Below, piece after piece: positions 21,166-32,774 of a stretch of DNA of 64,000 nt (positions are counted from its first letter, which is position 1; each line of letters opens with the position of its first letter). Made by a program: the position numbers and the translations under genes. Source of the DNA: Zygnema cylindricum. Taxonomy: Eukaryota > Streptophyta > Zygnematophyceae > Zygnematales > Zygnemataceae. The notes beneath the pieces are model-generated. The model was given only the letters and a program-made list of their open reading frames with translations, was not told the DNA's origin and did not search any database. The stretch is from the NCBI GenBank assembly GCA_037447655.1, contig JBBHKE010003364.1, positions 342,549 through 406,548 of the forward strand, in the 5' to 3' direction.

Positions 21166-21648
21166 TCTAATAGGGTAACACGATTCGCGTACTTAGTGGC
21201 TAGTGCTATGCTGCTATAGTTGCGATTTCAAAGCAGCGCAGCTCTGATTCCAGACCAACGCAGAGTAGCAGCATAGCAACTTAGCAGCATAACAAGTTGG
21301 TAGGGCCGCAACATAGATGCGCAGCATAGCAACGCCGCAGAATGTAGATGGAGCTCTATAGTTCTAGAAGGAAGTTTTAGATAGATCTCGGTTGACCGTG
21401 AAGGTCCACGTGTACACCTGTACAGTACTAGGATGACTAGCAGTTAGTTAGTTTAAATAGTCAAGTGGGCTTGTGAATAGAGTACCTCAAGTAGACCTAG
21501 GCAGCTAGCGCAACCTTGTACTCTATTCCAAGTTATAAAGCGCAACCTTGTCTGTTAGTACTGTGCTCCTACTATTGCTACGGGAAGATCCTTGGTGTTT
21601 TCCGCTGTGTATTGTGCTGTGTTATGGTGTATTGTTTCCTCTTTTACA
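21166..21648 (+). repeat. 3' LTR of gypsy A
   Basis: It has the same length (483 bp) and order as 6133-6615. The first bases are TCTAATAGGG, with the TG end mutated to TC, and it ends CTCTTTTACA. The polypurine-like AGTGGGAGG precedes it at 21152-21160. The target duplication GTTAG follows. Confidence 0.85.
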
Positions 21649-22575
21649 GTTAGCTTAGTGCACTCCGCCATATAGTGCCCTGGTTTTTTACAAAAATGAC
21701 ATAAACCGTTGGGAGCCCTTGGTCTGAACTCGTTGATCTGATTTTTTTGCTCCCCCCTTTTGTAATTTTTGACCGGTCTCCGAGAATCCTTGTTCCTCCA
21801 ATCGGTCACACCTTCTAAGGCTTGCCTACTCTTTCCTCTCCTTCTGATCTCAATCGTATTTTCTCGAACAGAATCACTCCTACCACTAAATTCAATATCC
21901 ACCTTGAGTTAGGCAAGTCCTTCACACGATTGACTATGTTCTCAAACTCATTGGGTAACTTCATCAGTAAACAGTTAACCATTTCCTTTTCACTAAATTA
22001 TTTTCCAACACTCTCTAGCTCCATGTAAAGTGTAGCAAGCTCATAGCAAAATCCAACATCTTTCCCCCTTTGTATACATTCTCTTTAATTTTCTGATCAA
22101 CCAAATGTTTTTGCTTAATCGTACCACTTCGATACATCTTTATGAAAGCCATCGAAAGATGGGATGCCCTTTAAACCTACAACTTAGGACATGCAAGCCC
22201 TTAAGTAAGATGGCGGGGGATGAAGTGCTTTGCTGCTATATTGTTGAAGTCCCAGGTATCAATATCATTCTCCTCGTTCCTCGAAATAGGTGACATGAAT
22301 GCCAAACTAGTTGCTATTGGTGTGGTCGTCTCCTTCTCCTTTCCTTTGTCCACCACTTCCCCTTCCTTTGTCTCTTCCGTTGAAGATAGATATGCTTTCT
22401 CGGTGAATTTCTTTCCTCCAAACCCTAGAGGGATTTTAAGACCTGATGGACGCCCCAATCGTCCACTCACTATCCCCCAAAACCTTTTCTTGCATAGAGC
22501 TCCTGTCATCATACTTTCCGAGTATATGAAGCCATTTCCTTTAAGATGGGTACCCTAGAGGGTGGGCCCATAACC
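21649..22575 (-). pseudogene. Gag of copia E
   Basis: Two open stretches. 22512-22201 gives the N-terminal part (RFGRPS-like: GRLGRPSGLKIPLGFGGKKF, then GEVVDKGKEKETTTPIA). 21902-21649 gives the RENTIEIRR..GKS region and the CCHC knuckle CHFCKKPGHYMAEC, cut directly after CTKLT by gypsy A. Frame changes lie between. The sequence parallels element B gag throughout. Confidence 0.8.
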
Positions 22576-23613
22576 TGTAACTCTAAGACCTCTTTAGGTC
22601 CTCAGAATGGACAGCTTGCAAAAAGCCTTTAGGATAACCCTAACCCCTTTGTGTTTCAACAAGACTAACTACCACTTTAGCAGACAAAAACTATTACCAC
22701 CTTCACTCTTGTGAAGGCAAGACTCCCCTGAGTCGATAGCAAAAAGAATCTTTGAATTTGCTCCTCTGAGTAGTAAGTTAAGAAGGGTCAAAGTTGACCT
22801 TTTGTACAGAAGCTCTTTGGGAGAGAGGGTCCTATCTACCAAAATTTTCGAAGTCCTATCTCTCTCTAAAACTCTATCTTCTGATGTACGCCACCACAAA
22901 TCATATTGCACTGCTGTACAAAAAAGTATAGTTGCCGGTGTACTTTCTCTATAGATATTGTACGACATGGCCTAAATGTCGACACATGTCATATCTGAAT
23001 TCGGTCCCGTAATCCCCGTAGATGCCCCAATCTAATGTAATTGTGCCACCTGTCATCCGATGTGGCGATGACCACAAAACGACGATATTATCTTCCGCAA
23101 TGTCGACATTCTTTCGGCCGTCCGATTGAATGCATATTTCAATCGTAGCTATTATAAATACTTCCGCTGTATTCGTTTCTAATCCATACCGTAATCCGTA
23201 CTTTTACATTATTGAATCTATGTATTCCGTAAACAGTTGCTGTTAAATGAATTATTCTACGTGGTAACATTTAAATAACTAACAAACCCTATAGCATGTA
23301 ACTCTAGTCCTAGACTTAATAGATAAGTCTAACGGCTACCGGCGGCTTTAACAAACGGCAAGTACCAGGATCAAATCCTGGATGCGACATCTCCCCTTTC
23401 AGTAAATAAAATACCTCTGTGTAAATAACCTAATCTATTTCCCGTAAACCTGTGGAGAGCCTTGGTAGCGATGGCTCTAGCTTCCTCTCCAACTTCTCAG
23501 TGACTGCAACAAGTATGGGAGTTGGAGAGAGAAGTTAAAGGCTGACTGCCTCGGCTTCTTTCTGCATTTCATTTTAGACCTATAAAGTACTAAAAGAACC
23601 ATCAATTTCTACA
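22576..23613 (-). repeat. 5' LTR of copia E (1038 bp)
   Basis: On the plus strand it runs from TGTAACTCTAAG to TTTCTACA, aligned end to end with the copia B LTRs but clearly more diverged. This is consistent with E being the oldest layer of the nest. Confidence 0.85.
23315..23392 (+). other. tRNA-like module in copia E LTR
   Basis: AGATAAGTCTAACGGCTACCGG is an A-box-like block, followed at 23365-23381 by CCAGGATCAAATCCTGG. That is a perfect 5-bp stem with a 7-base loop, the exact geometry of a tRNA T-arm. It is antisense to the LTR, like the other copies. Confidence 0.45.
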
Positions 23614-24938
23614 CAATACCCCTTCAATTTTTTTTCTGAACATGCTCATTTTTTTTGTACATTCACATGACAAGCTTGGAGAAAAATACCGATTACTCTC
23701 GCTCGTCTTAGAATTTTCCCACTCATGTGGCCCGTGCCTGGGTCGTTTTCCATTCGTTGTTTTGCCTATACTTGAACTGAAATCACCCTCTCGAGATGTT
23801 TTGTGATGAAGTTTTTTGATGAAGTTTTTTGATAGGTTTTATTCCCTTGCCCGGGGTCAAAAAGAGGAAAATGTTGAAACGTGTTCACATGACGACAAAC
23901 ATGAAGTAGATTCTAAGTATGAATTGATGTTCAGTGTATTTTGGTACAAATGATTTTCCAGTAGGGCTAAGGTTTTTTTCAAAGTTCTTTCAATTTTGGG
24001 ACAGAACGACAAAGAAAAACCAAAACTTTAATACATGGAGACAGCCCTTTACATATCTCTATTCAATTTAGTTGTCCGTTTGGAAACCTTTAAATAGGCA
24101 AACTTTATGTTCATTGCACCCGTAAACAGCGTCTCCTCCGGCCAACGTCACCAAACAGGTCAGATGTTGCGTTAATCGTTGTGTTGTTTTGGGTTGCGTC
24201 TACAAATGTTCGTACAAACCTCTAAAATATTCCAATCGATTTTGAACGATTCGATAAAAAGGACACGGACCATGCGCGTGTAATGGGCACGATCAACGAG
24301 CATGATAAACGAGCAACATCAAATGGTACAATCAACGGTTACCATCTACGGGCACAATCAACGGGCAAGATCAACGGGTAGAATCAGCGGACACGATCAA
24401 TTGGATATGGTTCATGCCCGTGCAACAGGCATTGATTTAGCTTCAGCAAAGGGCTAACTTTGTCCCTCGGCTGCCCTCAACGATCAGGTAACTTTCAAAG
24501 TACCCCTTTGGCAATCGTTTTTTACTGTCAGGTCGTGGATACACGATTCTGTCAATAAATAGAGATTAACCTGCCACCTATAATGAGTCTTCAACCGTCT
24601 ACCCTTTGATTGTGACCGTCTGATCATAGAATGTTGGTTGTTCAAAAAATACTCGTCCTTTTCAAAAAGTGTGATTTTGTGTCGTTAATTCTTTGCTCAA
24701 TTTACCGTCAATCTTTGTGAAAATTTGGGTTACGTCTACAAATGTACGTACAGACATCTTAAATTGTGCAGTAGTAGTGTACTTACACCGTTTGATAAAC
24801 AGTAAACGGTCCATGCGTGTGTAACGGGCATGATAATTTATAAGCGGGCATAGGACACAGTCCATGCCCGTGTAACGTGCGTTGATTCACTAGTTTTTTA
24901 TCAAACACCTAATATTAGTCACTTTTTACTTTAGGTAT
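23614..24938. other. 1.3 kb without a gene; diverged direct repeats
   Basis: No coding motif is seen. A minisatellite lies at 24282-24410. Two related segments, about 24190-24295 and 24725-24835, share GGGTTRCGTCTACAAATG, a CCATGCG.GTGTAA.GGGCA block and intervening text, so they form an old direct duplication about 535 bp apart. Confidence 0.6.
24282..24410 (+). repeat. Degenerate 13-bp minisatellite
   Basis: About nine adjoining units resembling GGCACAATCAACG, with variation at several positions (for example GGCAAGATCAACG and GGTAGAATCAGCG). Confidence 0.7.
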
Positions 24939-24946
24939 TACAAATA

Positions 24947-26258
24947 GGGAATTGCTAATCGCACAGACGGTTTTTGCTGGGCGCAAGTAGTTGTTAAGAA
25001 TTGTACATTTGAATTACACTTTCGTACAAGCTAAGTACCTTTCAGTAAAGATCCGATGGTCAATCCGTCGAACAACTTTGATTGGCATTTTATTGCACCG
25101 GTTGTTCAAAAAGTGTCGCGATTGCAAATGTCGACCGTCATAAAAATAAAAACAATTCACACGGCCGGCGCAAGTTATTTGTAACCAAATTGCGGCAACC
25201 ACATATAAATGAAATGTTTGCTCGCATGTAGTTTACCGCAAAAATGAAATCAACTTGCGAAACGTTACATTGAACTTGGACACATATTGAAAGACGACGT
25301 ACAACATGTGTAAACTCGCACGAAACGAAATAAACTTAGTACAAAATAAAAAAGCGTACCCTCGTATAAATATCGATGAAAGATTTTATTTTTGCGGCTA
25401 ACGTGAAGTGATAAACTACTTGCTCGCACCGCCATTTTATTTATATGTGGCTGCCGCAGTTACAGTTGTTGCATTCACACCGGAATGGATGATGAATTAT
25501 ATGAGGAAACGAATAATCCCGTACCATACATTTCGCAAAAAGACAACAACAGAGGCGCCAAACTGACCGGCTGCTCGGCTGTCAACCTTTTTGGAGCGTT
25601 GCGACGGACAAAATATACGATTAGAAGCATAGCGACGGACAAAACATACGGTCAAGTGCGTCACAACTTGACAAATGTGGTAAATCATCTTCTTTTCCAG
25701 AAACCCTTTTCGGAATGCAAAAATCGGACTTTGAAAAAACATGAAGTCGTATCATGAATGAATGATCCGCACTGTACCTAAATTTTTCAAATGATAACCC
25801 ATACACTAACAGCCAATCAAAATCATGTATAAGAGAACATGAAAAAATGAAAATTTGAAACTTTTTTGTAATTTTGACGTACAACTTAATCGTACAACAA
25901 CATGAATCACATAGCGACGTTTTAGTTGACGTAAGATGACGTCAAGGGCCTTTCACGTCCAAAAAAAACAAAAGGACATCCGTTTCCTCACATAAATCAT
26001 CATCTATTTCGGTTTGAATGCAGCAAGTAAACCTGCGTCGACCGTGTGAATTGTTTTTTTTTTATGACAGTCGACGTTTGCAATCACGACACTTTTTCAA
26101 CCGCCGATACAATATTCCGCCATTCAAAGTTGTTCGACGGATTAACCGTCAAATCTGAACTTCAAGGTACGTAGCTTGTACGAAACTGTACTTCAAATGT
26201 ACAATTTTTGTAAATTATCTGCACACATCAAAAATAGTCTCTGCGATCAGCAATTCCC
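24947..26258. mobile_element. MULE-like inverted-repeat element, 1312 bp
   Basis: Both ends carry GGGAATTGC (24947) and its complement GCAATTCCC (ending 26258), flanked by the perfect 8-bp duplication TACAAATA (24939-24946 and 26259-26266). The inverted similarity extends about 240 bp inwards, with diverged blocks: TACATTTGAA.TACA, CGTACAAGCTA.GTACCTT, CGTCGAACAACTTTGA, and GTCGACYGTCATAAAAA. Inside lies a second inverted pair at about 25187-25250 and 25395-25465, containing CCACATATAAAT and its complement. Long terminal repeats and 8-9 bp duplications fit Mutator-like elements; hAT is an alternative because of the 8-bp duplication. No transposase is seen, so it is non-autonomous. Confidence 0.75.
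25485..25760 (+). CDS. Unrecognised small ORF inside the MULE-like element
   Basis: A 90-codon open frame (MDDELYEETNNPVPYIS.. to ..LKKHEVVS, with its stop near 25756). I see no domain motif, signal peptide or membrane segment; the composition is polar and ordinary. It lies between the inner inverted pair and the right terminal repeat. It could be a captured gene fragment or chance. I give it low weight. Confidence 0.2.
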
Positions 26259-26265
26259 TACAAAT

Positions 26266-26339
26266 ACTGCGTTCACACTTTGGTGTCAAAGATTTTTAGC
26301 ATACTGCGTTCACACTTTGGTGTCAAAGATTTTTAGTAT
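26266..26339 (+). repeat. Two tandem 37-bp units
   Basis: The unit begins ACTGCGTTCACACTTTGG; copies at 26266 and 26303 differ by one base. It starts at the last base of the element's target duplication. Confidence 0.9.
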
Positions 26340-26580
26340 ATTTGTAGAATCCTAATAGTTTACTCCGTGGTACCAACCAAAATGAGCCACGCAAATAAAA
26401 AGTACTTTACTAACCCGACTCAATGTAACCATAGTTCAAAATTAGGCATTTTTTAGTAGGCCTTTGGTCGGCGCCTTTAGCATTAGTTGTGTTATGGGCT
26501 TTTCATGTGATATTCTTAGATCGCTACTTTGATCAACAAACTTCCGATCGTCCGAATCTGACGGTGTAAATAAATAATTA

Positions 26581-26640
26581 TGGTCCGAATGTTTTAATTG
26601 GTCAAATTTCTGGTCCGGATGTTTTAATTGGTCCAATTTG
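26581..26640 (+). repeat. Two tandem 30-bp units
   Basis: TGGTCCGAATGTTTTAATTG at 26581 and the same with one change at 26611; the block is followed by a partial third TTGGTCCGAAT. Confidence 0.85.
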
Positions 26641-28188
26641 GTCCGAATACAATATGGGTCTTAAGGTCATATTGTATGTTTTGCATACAATAGGCATATT
26701 GTATGGGCCTACTTTCACCTACTTTTGAACTATGAATGTAACCCATAGTTGTTCAAATCGCGCGATTTTTTCCTTTTCTGCGATTGAAACGTATAATTCG
26801 TGACTTTTGAAAAAATTGTAAAAAAACGTGTACTGTAAACTGAAACTGAAATTTTACGGAAACATGTAAACTAATTACTGTAACTGTACTTTTTTTTACA
26901 GATATGTACGAAATAAAATGGGAAATATGCGTCGCACTTATTGCTACTTTCTGTTTAGTGAACTGAACAGAAATACCACGGAAGTTGTGCGTTTTATAAT
27001 CGAAAATGTACGGACATACGTCACAATAATTTCGCGCGTTCACTTTGAAATTTGTACGGGCGTCTTCTTCAATTTTTATGAAAGAAGACGCCATGGAACA
27101 GAGACGAAATTGCATAAAATTTTGTCTTCGTGACATTCAAACCCGAACACGTCAAGTGAGTAAAATACCTTAGGGTGAACGACAGGACTACCATTTGGTA
27201 AAGAAATTCCAATACTAACAAAAATTGTGATAAAAGTTTAACCAGTTTATTGTTTTACCGCTCATTTAACGGGGAAAACTTGCAAACTGCGCTATATGTA
27301 ATAGTTTTTTGTTTTTTATGTACGGAATAGTACGGAAGGAAATTCATTTACTATTTTTTGCGATTTGATCAAAAGGTTCAATGCGTTTGTTACGTATAAT
27401 TTGTCACGTACGGTACGTTCGCACTAATCGCCGTGAACAACTAAGATGTAACCAAAGGCATTCAGCAAACGTATCCATACGTTTGCTGAGACCGCATAAC
27501 ACGGCGAACTAAGGCCTCACACGGCGACGGCCACGTCGACGCCGCTCTTTGTTGTTATAGGTGTCATCGTTTTTAATTGTTGTCGCTGTCGCTGTCGCCT
27601 TCGCTGTCGGTGTCGTCGTCACTGTCGCAGTGACGGTGTTGTCGCAAGACGGTGTTGTCTGGTATTGATATTGTTTTAGCTTTCTCCGTCTGTTTGCCCT
27701 TCCTTTGCTTTTTACACGTTTGTGATTGGCTCCTTGCACTAACATTGGACGAATCGCACAACTCGCGGTGGTGACAAAAAAAGCAGAACTGATTGCCCGA
27801 CCAATCAAAAGCTGCTAAATAATCGCACAGCTCACTTTAGCAACGGCCAAAAAAGTGAAAAAACATTTTCGTTTTGTTAAAAACAAAACTTTTTCTGTTT
27901 TTTTTGGCTGCCGTCCTCGCTATTCTTCCGATTTGACTTTTTCCCGCTAGAGTCGGTTCCGGGCAGTCCTGTTTTTTTTTGTCGCTACCTTTCTCGCTGC
28001 CCTTTCGCCCGTCGCACTTCGTGCGTCGCACGTGCAGTGTAGTACAGCCCGTGGTTACTAATGTTAAGGACTTTTCAGTGTTAATACGAAATTGAGACGT
28101 GGCAGATTGATATCCACCACCTTAAAAAGTGTTGCTAACATTGTTGTGATTTCTGGCCAAAAAAAATAGGCGCCCAAATTGTTATTAT
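26641..28188. other. 1.5 kb without a gene; GTCGCT microsatellite
   Basis: No domain-bearing frame. At 27575-27645 a GTCGCT/GTCGTC hexanucleotide-like run encodes Thr/Ala/Asp-rich open frames on the minus strand that are artefacts. A small hairpin around CATATTGTATG / CATACAATA lies at 26670-26705. Confidence 0.6.
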
Positions 28189-28420
28189 CAACTCTAATAA
28201 CGATGGGCGGTGTGGTATCCAACACACGTAATCCCTACAATTACTTTGCGTTGTTTTTTTTCTCGCTTATCTCTCTCTTACCAAAATTCTCTTTTCTTTC
28301 TCTCTTTTTTTTTTTATCTCTTTTTCTCTTTTTTCACTTCCTATCTTGTTGGCACAAAAGTAACTCCAATAACGATGGGCGGTGTGGTATCCAACACATG
28401 TAATCCCTAAAATTACTAAG
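28189..28420 (+). repeat. Direct repeat of about 57 bp flanking a pyrimidine tract
   Basis: ACGATGGGCGGTGTGGTATC plus surrounding text occurs at about 28200 and about 28372, followed in both cases by CCAACACA.GTAATCCCTA. Between them lies a C/T-rich stretch with long T runs. It sits just upstream of the LRR gene start and may be part of its old promoter region. Confidence 0.8.
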
Positions 28421-28529
28421 AGGGTCGCTACAGTAGCAGTTTTCCTCTCTCCCATAGTTTTTTCTCTATTATTTCTTTCTTTCTCACGCCTTGTTCTCAC
28501 TCCACCTCCCTCTCCTCCCTTCCCTCTTT

Positions 28530-31500
28530 ATGGCACTTCTCTTCCTTTTTGTTGTAGCAATCCTTCTTATCCGTACGACCTCCGCTTATAATATCACCTG
28601 CACGTCCCTTGATGATGCTGACGCAGCAGCTTTGACGGAGCGCTTCCTATTTTAGGCTATGACTATGACTACGTGACGGTTAATTCTCCGGCGCGCTGCT
28701 GTGATGGTTGCGTAAGCAGTGCAACAAATGGCACGTATTGGTCAGGTTTCCTATGTGGTGAAATTAATGGAATGGTCAGAGTGGTTGAAATTGAACTCTC
28801 TTATTCTCAGTTAACTGGCAGTTTGCCACCATCCATCGGGAACTTAACCGCATTGGAGTATTTGTACTTAGAAGGCAATAGTCTCACAGGATCCATTCCA
28901 GAAAGTTGGGGAAATCTCACGAACTTAACAGCTTTGTACCTGTCTTTCAATAAACTAAATGGATCAGTGAATGTGGTGGGAAAAATGACCAATCTACAGT
29001 ATCTTTTTCTTTCTTATGATCAATTTTCCGGAGAAATGAATGAAATTCCGTTTGATTTTTCGACAGCCTTACTGAGTTTAGACTTTTCTAATAATAAGTT
29101 TACCGGTCCTTTTCCTGGTCGGATCGGAGCTTTATCGAATTTAGTTTATCTTAACCTAGAGGAAAATCCTAACATGGCTCTTTCCGAGCTCCCATCTGCA
29201 AATTCCAGCTGGCCTGCTTCTCTTGCTTCTGTCTATTTATCATCGATGAACCTCATTGGATCAATTCCCAAGGCTCTAATTTCCCTTCAAAACCTTTCCT
29301 ATATTGACCTCAGTCAAAATTTCTGAACCGGAAGCATCCCTGAGGCTTTCAGCGACAAATTTAAGTATGTTTACCTCCAGTCAAATTATTTCACAGGAGA
29401 GATACCATTTAGTCTGGCAAAGCCCAATATTAATGATTTGGATCTGTCGAATAATTTTTTGAGTGGAAATATTACAAATTTCCTCAAGACTCTATGTGCT
29501 GACAGCTCGAATTCGATTAAAAATTACATGGGCGACCTGAATATCAGCCGAAACAACTTCACCGGGGAAATCCCGCTCAATTTTGGTTCTGGATATTGTA
29601 CTTTATTTAGTATTGCTCTCGACCACAACTCTCTCAGCGGTTCAATTTCTAACTTCTCAAATCTAGATCTACAGTACTTACATTTACATAATAACAATTT
29701 CTCGGGCGAACTGCAATAGTATTATCCAACTCAATTTGGCAAACAATCAATTGACTGGAAAAATTTCAACGCTTTTGAGTTTGCCAAGCATGACAGACCT
29801 AAATCTCAGTGGCAACGATTTCTATGGTCTTCTTCCCACTGAAACTAGCTGGCCAAGCCTCACAACGATTGACCTTTCTAGAAATCGTTTCAATGGCACA
29901 ATTAGCGCTAGTTTTGTAAAGGATGCCAAAAGTTTAAGAGAGCTCGATTTAAGCGTGAACAATTTATTTGGTGACATTCCTTTGACGTTGTTCAACGCCT
30001 CCGAACTCCGTAGATTGTAAGTCGAACAACTGCATTGCATTTTTGATTTCATATGGAAACTATTAGGTATTAGGTGTTGTCGGTTGACATCTTTCACTTT
30101 GACATCCAGGGCAACACCGGCGAGGAAAAAATTGAACGTTTCATAATTTATACACAATTGTATGAGTCTTTTGTAAAGGTTTTCTAGAAACTTAGGTTTA
30201 CCAAAATACCAACAATGTTTAGAAAAATACAAAAACACAGTATTGACAACCATGGACCCATGTTTGTTGCCATCTTGCCTTCGGCTGGCTTCCAGCTACA
30301 ATGTAATTAACCTTTGATCAGCTTTATTTCAGGAATCTACGAGCCAATCAGCTAAGTAAATTTCAATACCCTAGTGGTTGGCTAAACGTTTCCACATATC
30401 TTAAAGTTTTGTGAGTTATATAGAAATCTTCCTTTCAAATTACCTTACGCTATTTGTCAAATGTATTTGCAATTTTTAAAAAAGATGACTTGATACAAAT
30501 AAAAATTTTGTTTAATATGTTGTAGAAATGTTGGGAATAATTCTATAACGAAAATACCAGAGTGGATCACCAACTACACTCGACTCGAAGAAGTGTGAGT
30601 ACAAACAATTTTCATATAGTTCCCAAAATTGGTAGCATTTCGATGGTGTGCGCTTTTTCAAAAATATTAAAACTCTCAATAAAATACACAAGATATAAGT
30701 GTATATAGCTTTTTTATTTTTTTGAAACTTTGAACCTCTTAATTTGGGTAAAGTCATAGACATAATACTTGAATCTCGTTTAGGCTGAAAAAATAACATT
30801 TAGTGTGGATTCTTTCGCGGTAACACTGAAGTTGAGAACATGTCTACTGAACTTAAAATCACACAAATACCTATATCGAATCTATTGCCACACATGTAAT
30901 ACTGATTTTATTTTTTAAGCTGATTTTTTTAAGTTTTTGATATGATGTTGTCATGGCATGCTTTTGCATAAAAACTTGTCTCACAATCTATGAATCATAA
31001 CCATTTTAAAACATCTTTGGATATATAAGCTAGAGGAATGGCAACGACAAGAAATTAGGAAAACCTACTCGTTGCTCTGTTCAGCATCCATCATTTTTGA
31101 CCGTGAACCATTACCTTATCTGACGTTGTCCTTCCAATGTATTGCTTCCTTCCTTTTCTTCGTTTGTCGCCAATTCGATGCTATTGGTAGTCACGGAGAA
31201 ATTGTGAATTCGGAACTAATTGTAAAACACAGTTTTTTAATGCACTATACAAAATTTGAGATTACTTTAGTCAAACCCAGTATTAGGTAGCCTGAGAGAA
31301 ATGATCCCATGGGCGTTGTCTTTAGGTCTAAACGTCGAGCGCTTTTGTATGGATTTTGATGTTTCGTTGTAAGGCTAACAAAATTGTTTTGACGTGCATG
31401 CCAAACTTTTAATTGTTGCAGGTATTTTGACAACAACAATATCACTCGCGCTATTCCGTCTTTTTTTGGAAACTTCTCCTTTCACCAAGTACTGTAAGTA

Positions 31501-32375
31501 CAAGTAGTTTATGTACTTTTGTGTTTGCAAACCGGCGAATAAGGGAGAATGCTTTATCGACATTGTATCACAAAGAAACACGCAAACTCGTGACACCGTT
31601 AAAAGACTCTGCTGATAATTATAGACATCGTACTAATGGCAAAAGCTGATATGACTTTGCTCTTTTTTATGTTTATACCAGGGATTTGTCGAGCAACTCG
31701 TTTTATTCTGAAATTCCCGATTCCTTTGGAGCTGAGGGATTTGTTTTTGATGATTCCCTTTAGATATATAAAATTTCCAAGTTTTGCTGGACTATCATAT
31801 TTGTGAGCTAAGCAAGCTCTCCTTTTCTAAATATTATTTATTGCTTGTGTTACATCTCTAGTGAAGTTAACTAGAGATTTTCAAGAGACAATCCTTAACA
31901 ATCATTGAAGTACAGTTGAAAAACACATGCTGGTAGAGCAACACTGGAAACAGACCCCTTGGTTAGGAAACTTGTACAATTACAAAAAGATACAGCTGTA
32001 CAGTTGTGTTTTTAAGGAGAAAAACACATGCTCGTAGAGCAACACTCAACAGACGCCTTGGTTAGGTAACTATAAAAGTTTAAAGTTATAATGGTTGGAA
32101 GTATGTCAACAAAAGAGTTCTATACCCTGCAGTGTAAAGTGGTAATAATCGAGCAATGTTCTGCAGTAGACTTGATGTGTTTGCGTTAAATAGTTAACTG
32201 AACTTGATTATTTGTTTTCAACTCTTGGATTATGCAAAGATGTTTTATTTGAAGGTTGGTTTATGTCTTTCATCTTTTGTCTGTTGTCTTGATTGTGGAA
32301 AAGAAATTTGAGCCGATGCAACCTCACTGGCGCAATATCAGAAAATATTGGAACACTGCGGAGACTTTCTCTTTT
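28530..32375 (+). pseudogene. LRR receptor-kinase ectodomain pseudogene, multi-exon
   Basis: ATG 28530 begins a hydrophobic signal peptide (MALLFLFVVAILLI..), then a cysteine-paired LRR cap (CCDGC) and at least ten plant-type LRRs of the form LxxLxLxxNxLTGxIP. Exons are inferred from GT-AG borders in phase 2: 28530-30016, 30333-30410, 30526-30594, 31422-31493 (72 bp), 31682-about 31763 and 32304-32375 (72 bp). The frame joins correctly across the first four borders. Lesions: a frameshift near 28650, TGA at 29324, a frameshift near 29712 and TAG at 31761. In the family such ectodomains sit outside the plasma membrane and feed a cytosolic kinase. A matching kinase lobe lies at 45039-45480, beyond the transposon block. 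Confidence 0.85.
31918..32080 (+). repeat. Diverged tandem duplication, period about 104 bp
   Basis: AAAAACACATGCT.GTAGAGCA followed by CCTTGGTTAGG occurs at about 31918 and about 32021, within an apparent intron. Confidence 0.75.
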
Positions 32376-32545
32376 GTGTGTTGCAGCTTTGCCTTTAAAC
32401 ACCAAAAAACCTAAGTGGTTGCAGGTGCCCGTTTAAGACCCGTTTAAGCAGGCCAAAAAACAAGGCATTAATAGTGAACTGTTGTTTGGCCCTCCAAAAG
32501 GCTAGGCTAGGATACCTCGAGATTTATTTTTTTGTTCTCCTTGTA

Positions 32546-32725
32546 GAATCGCAGATAGGCAAAGAAAGTCTTCACTTGACCAAATTTCGAACATTATGCG
32601 AGATAGAGTGACACTATTTTATGCTTAATTATTTTTTTCTCTTTGAAGAATCACGTATAGGCAGAAAAACTCGTCACCTGAACAAATTTTGAGCATTCTA
32701 GAATGTAGAATGACACTAAGTTTCA
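32546..32725 (+). repeat. Diverged tandem duplication, period about 102 bp
   Basis: GAATC.C..ATAGGCA.A.AAA then CAAATTT..AGCATT-type text occurs at 32546 and 32648. It lies between the last LRR exon and the first LTR fragment. Confidence 0.65.
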
Positions 32726-32774
32726 CAGATTTATATCTTTTTAAAAAGTGAGTCTTGATATTGCACCAAGTATG

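Larger units (their letters stand above)
6133..21648 (+). mobile_element. Gypsy element A: full-length chromodomain retrotransposon with extra ORF
   Basis: A Ty3/gypsy element on the plus strand with two 483-bp LTRs (6133-6615 and 21166-21648), a tRNA primer site at 6617, gag from 6650, pol in the order protease, RT, RNase H, integrase, chromodomain up to 19448, and a further ORF from 19836 to the polypurine tract. It is interrupted at 7474 by copia B and at 17116 by a 1.1 kb insertion that is bracketed by a duplication. The order and the integrase-linked chromodomain identify a chromovirus. The coding regions hold many stops, so it is inactive. The sister copy C at 34587-42738 on the minus strand confirms the gene order. 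Confidence 0.9.
3755..23613 (-). mobile_element. Copia element E, outer host of the nest, 3'-truncated
   Basis: This Ty1/copia element reads on the minus strand and is split by gypsy element A. Reading from its 5' end: LTR 23613-22576, gag 22575-21649, then after A protease and integrase 6132-4342 and RT 4290-3755, where it stops abruptly. The RT C-terminal half, RNase H and 3' LTR are absent. The halves belong together because the zinc-knuckle end of gag (CTKLT) is at 21649 and the continuing KLRLKEG reading is at 6118, exactly as uninterrupted in the sister element B at 11880-11950. The 5-bp sequence at the split, GTTAA on the left and GTTAG on the right, is the target duplication made by A. 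Confidence 0.85.

Noticed and set aside
24282-24410. CRISPR-like array
   Set aside because: Units adjoin without unique spacers and are degenerate; a minisatellite in an evidently eukaryotic genome.
27509-27808. 99-codon Thr/Ala/Arg-rich frame on the minus strand
   Set aside because: Produced by the GTCGCT/GTCGTC microsatellite; no domain or conserved partner.
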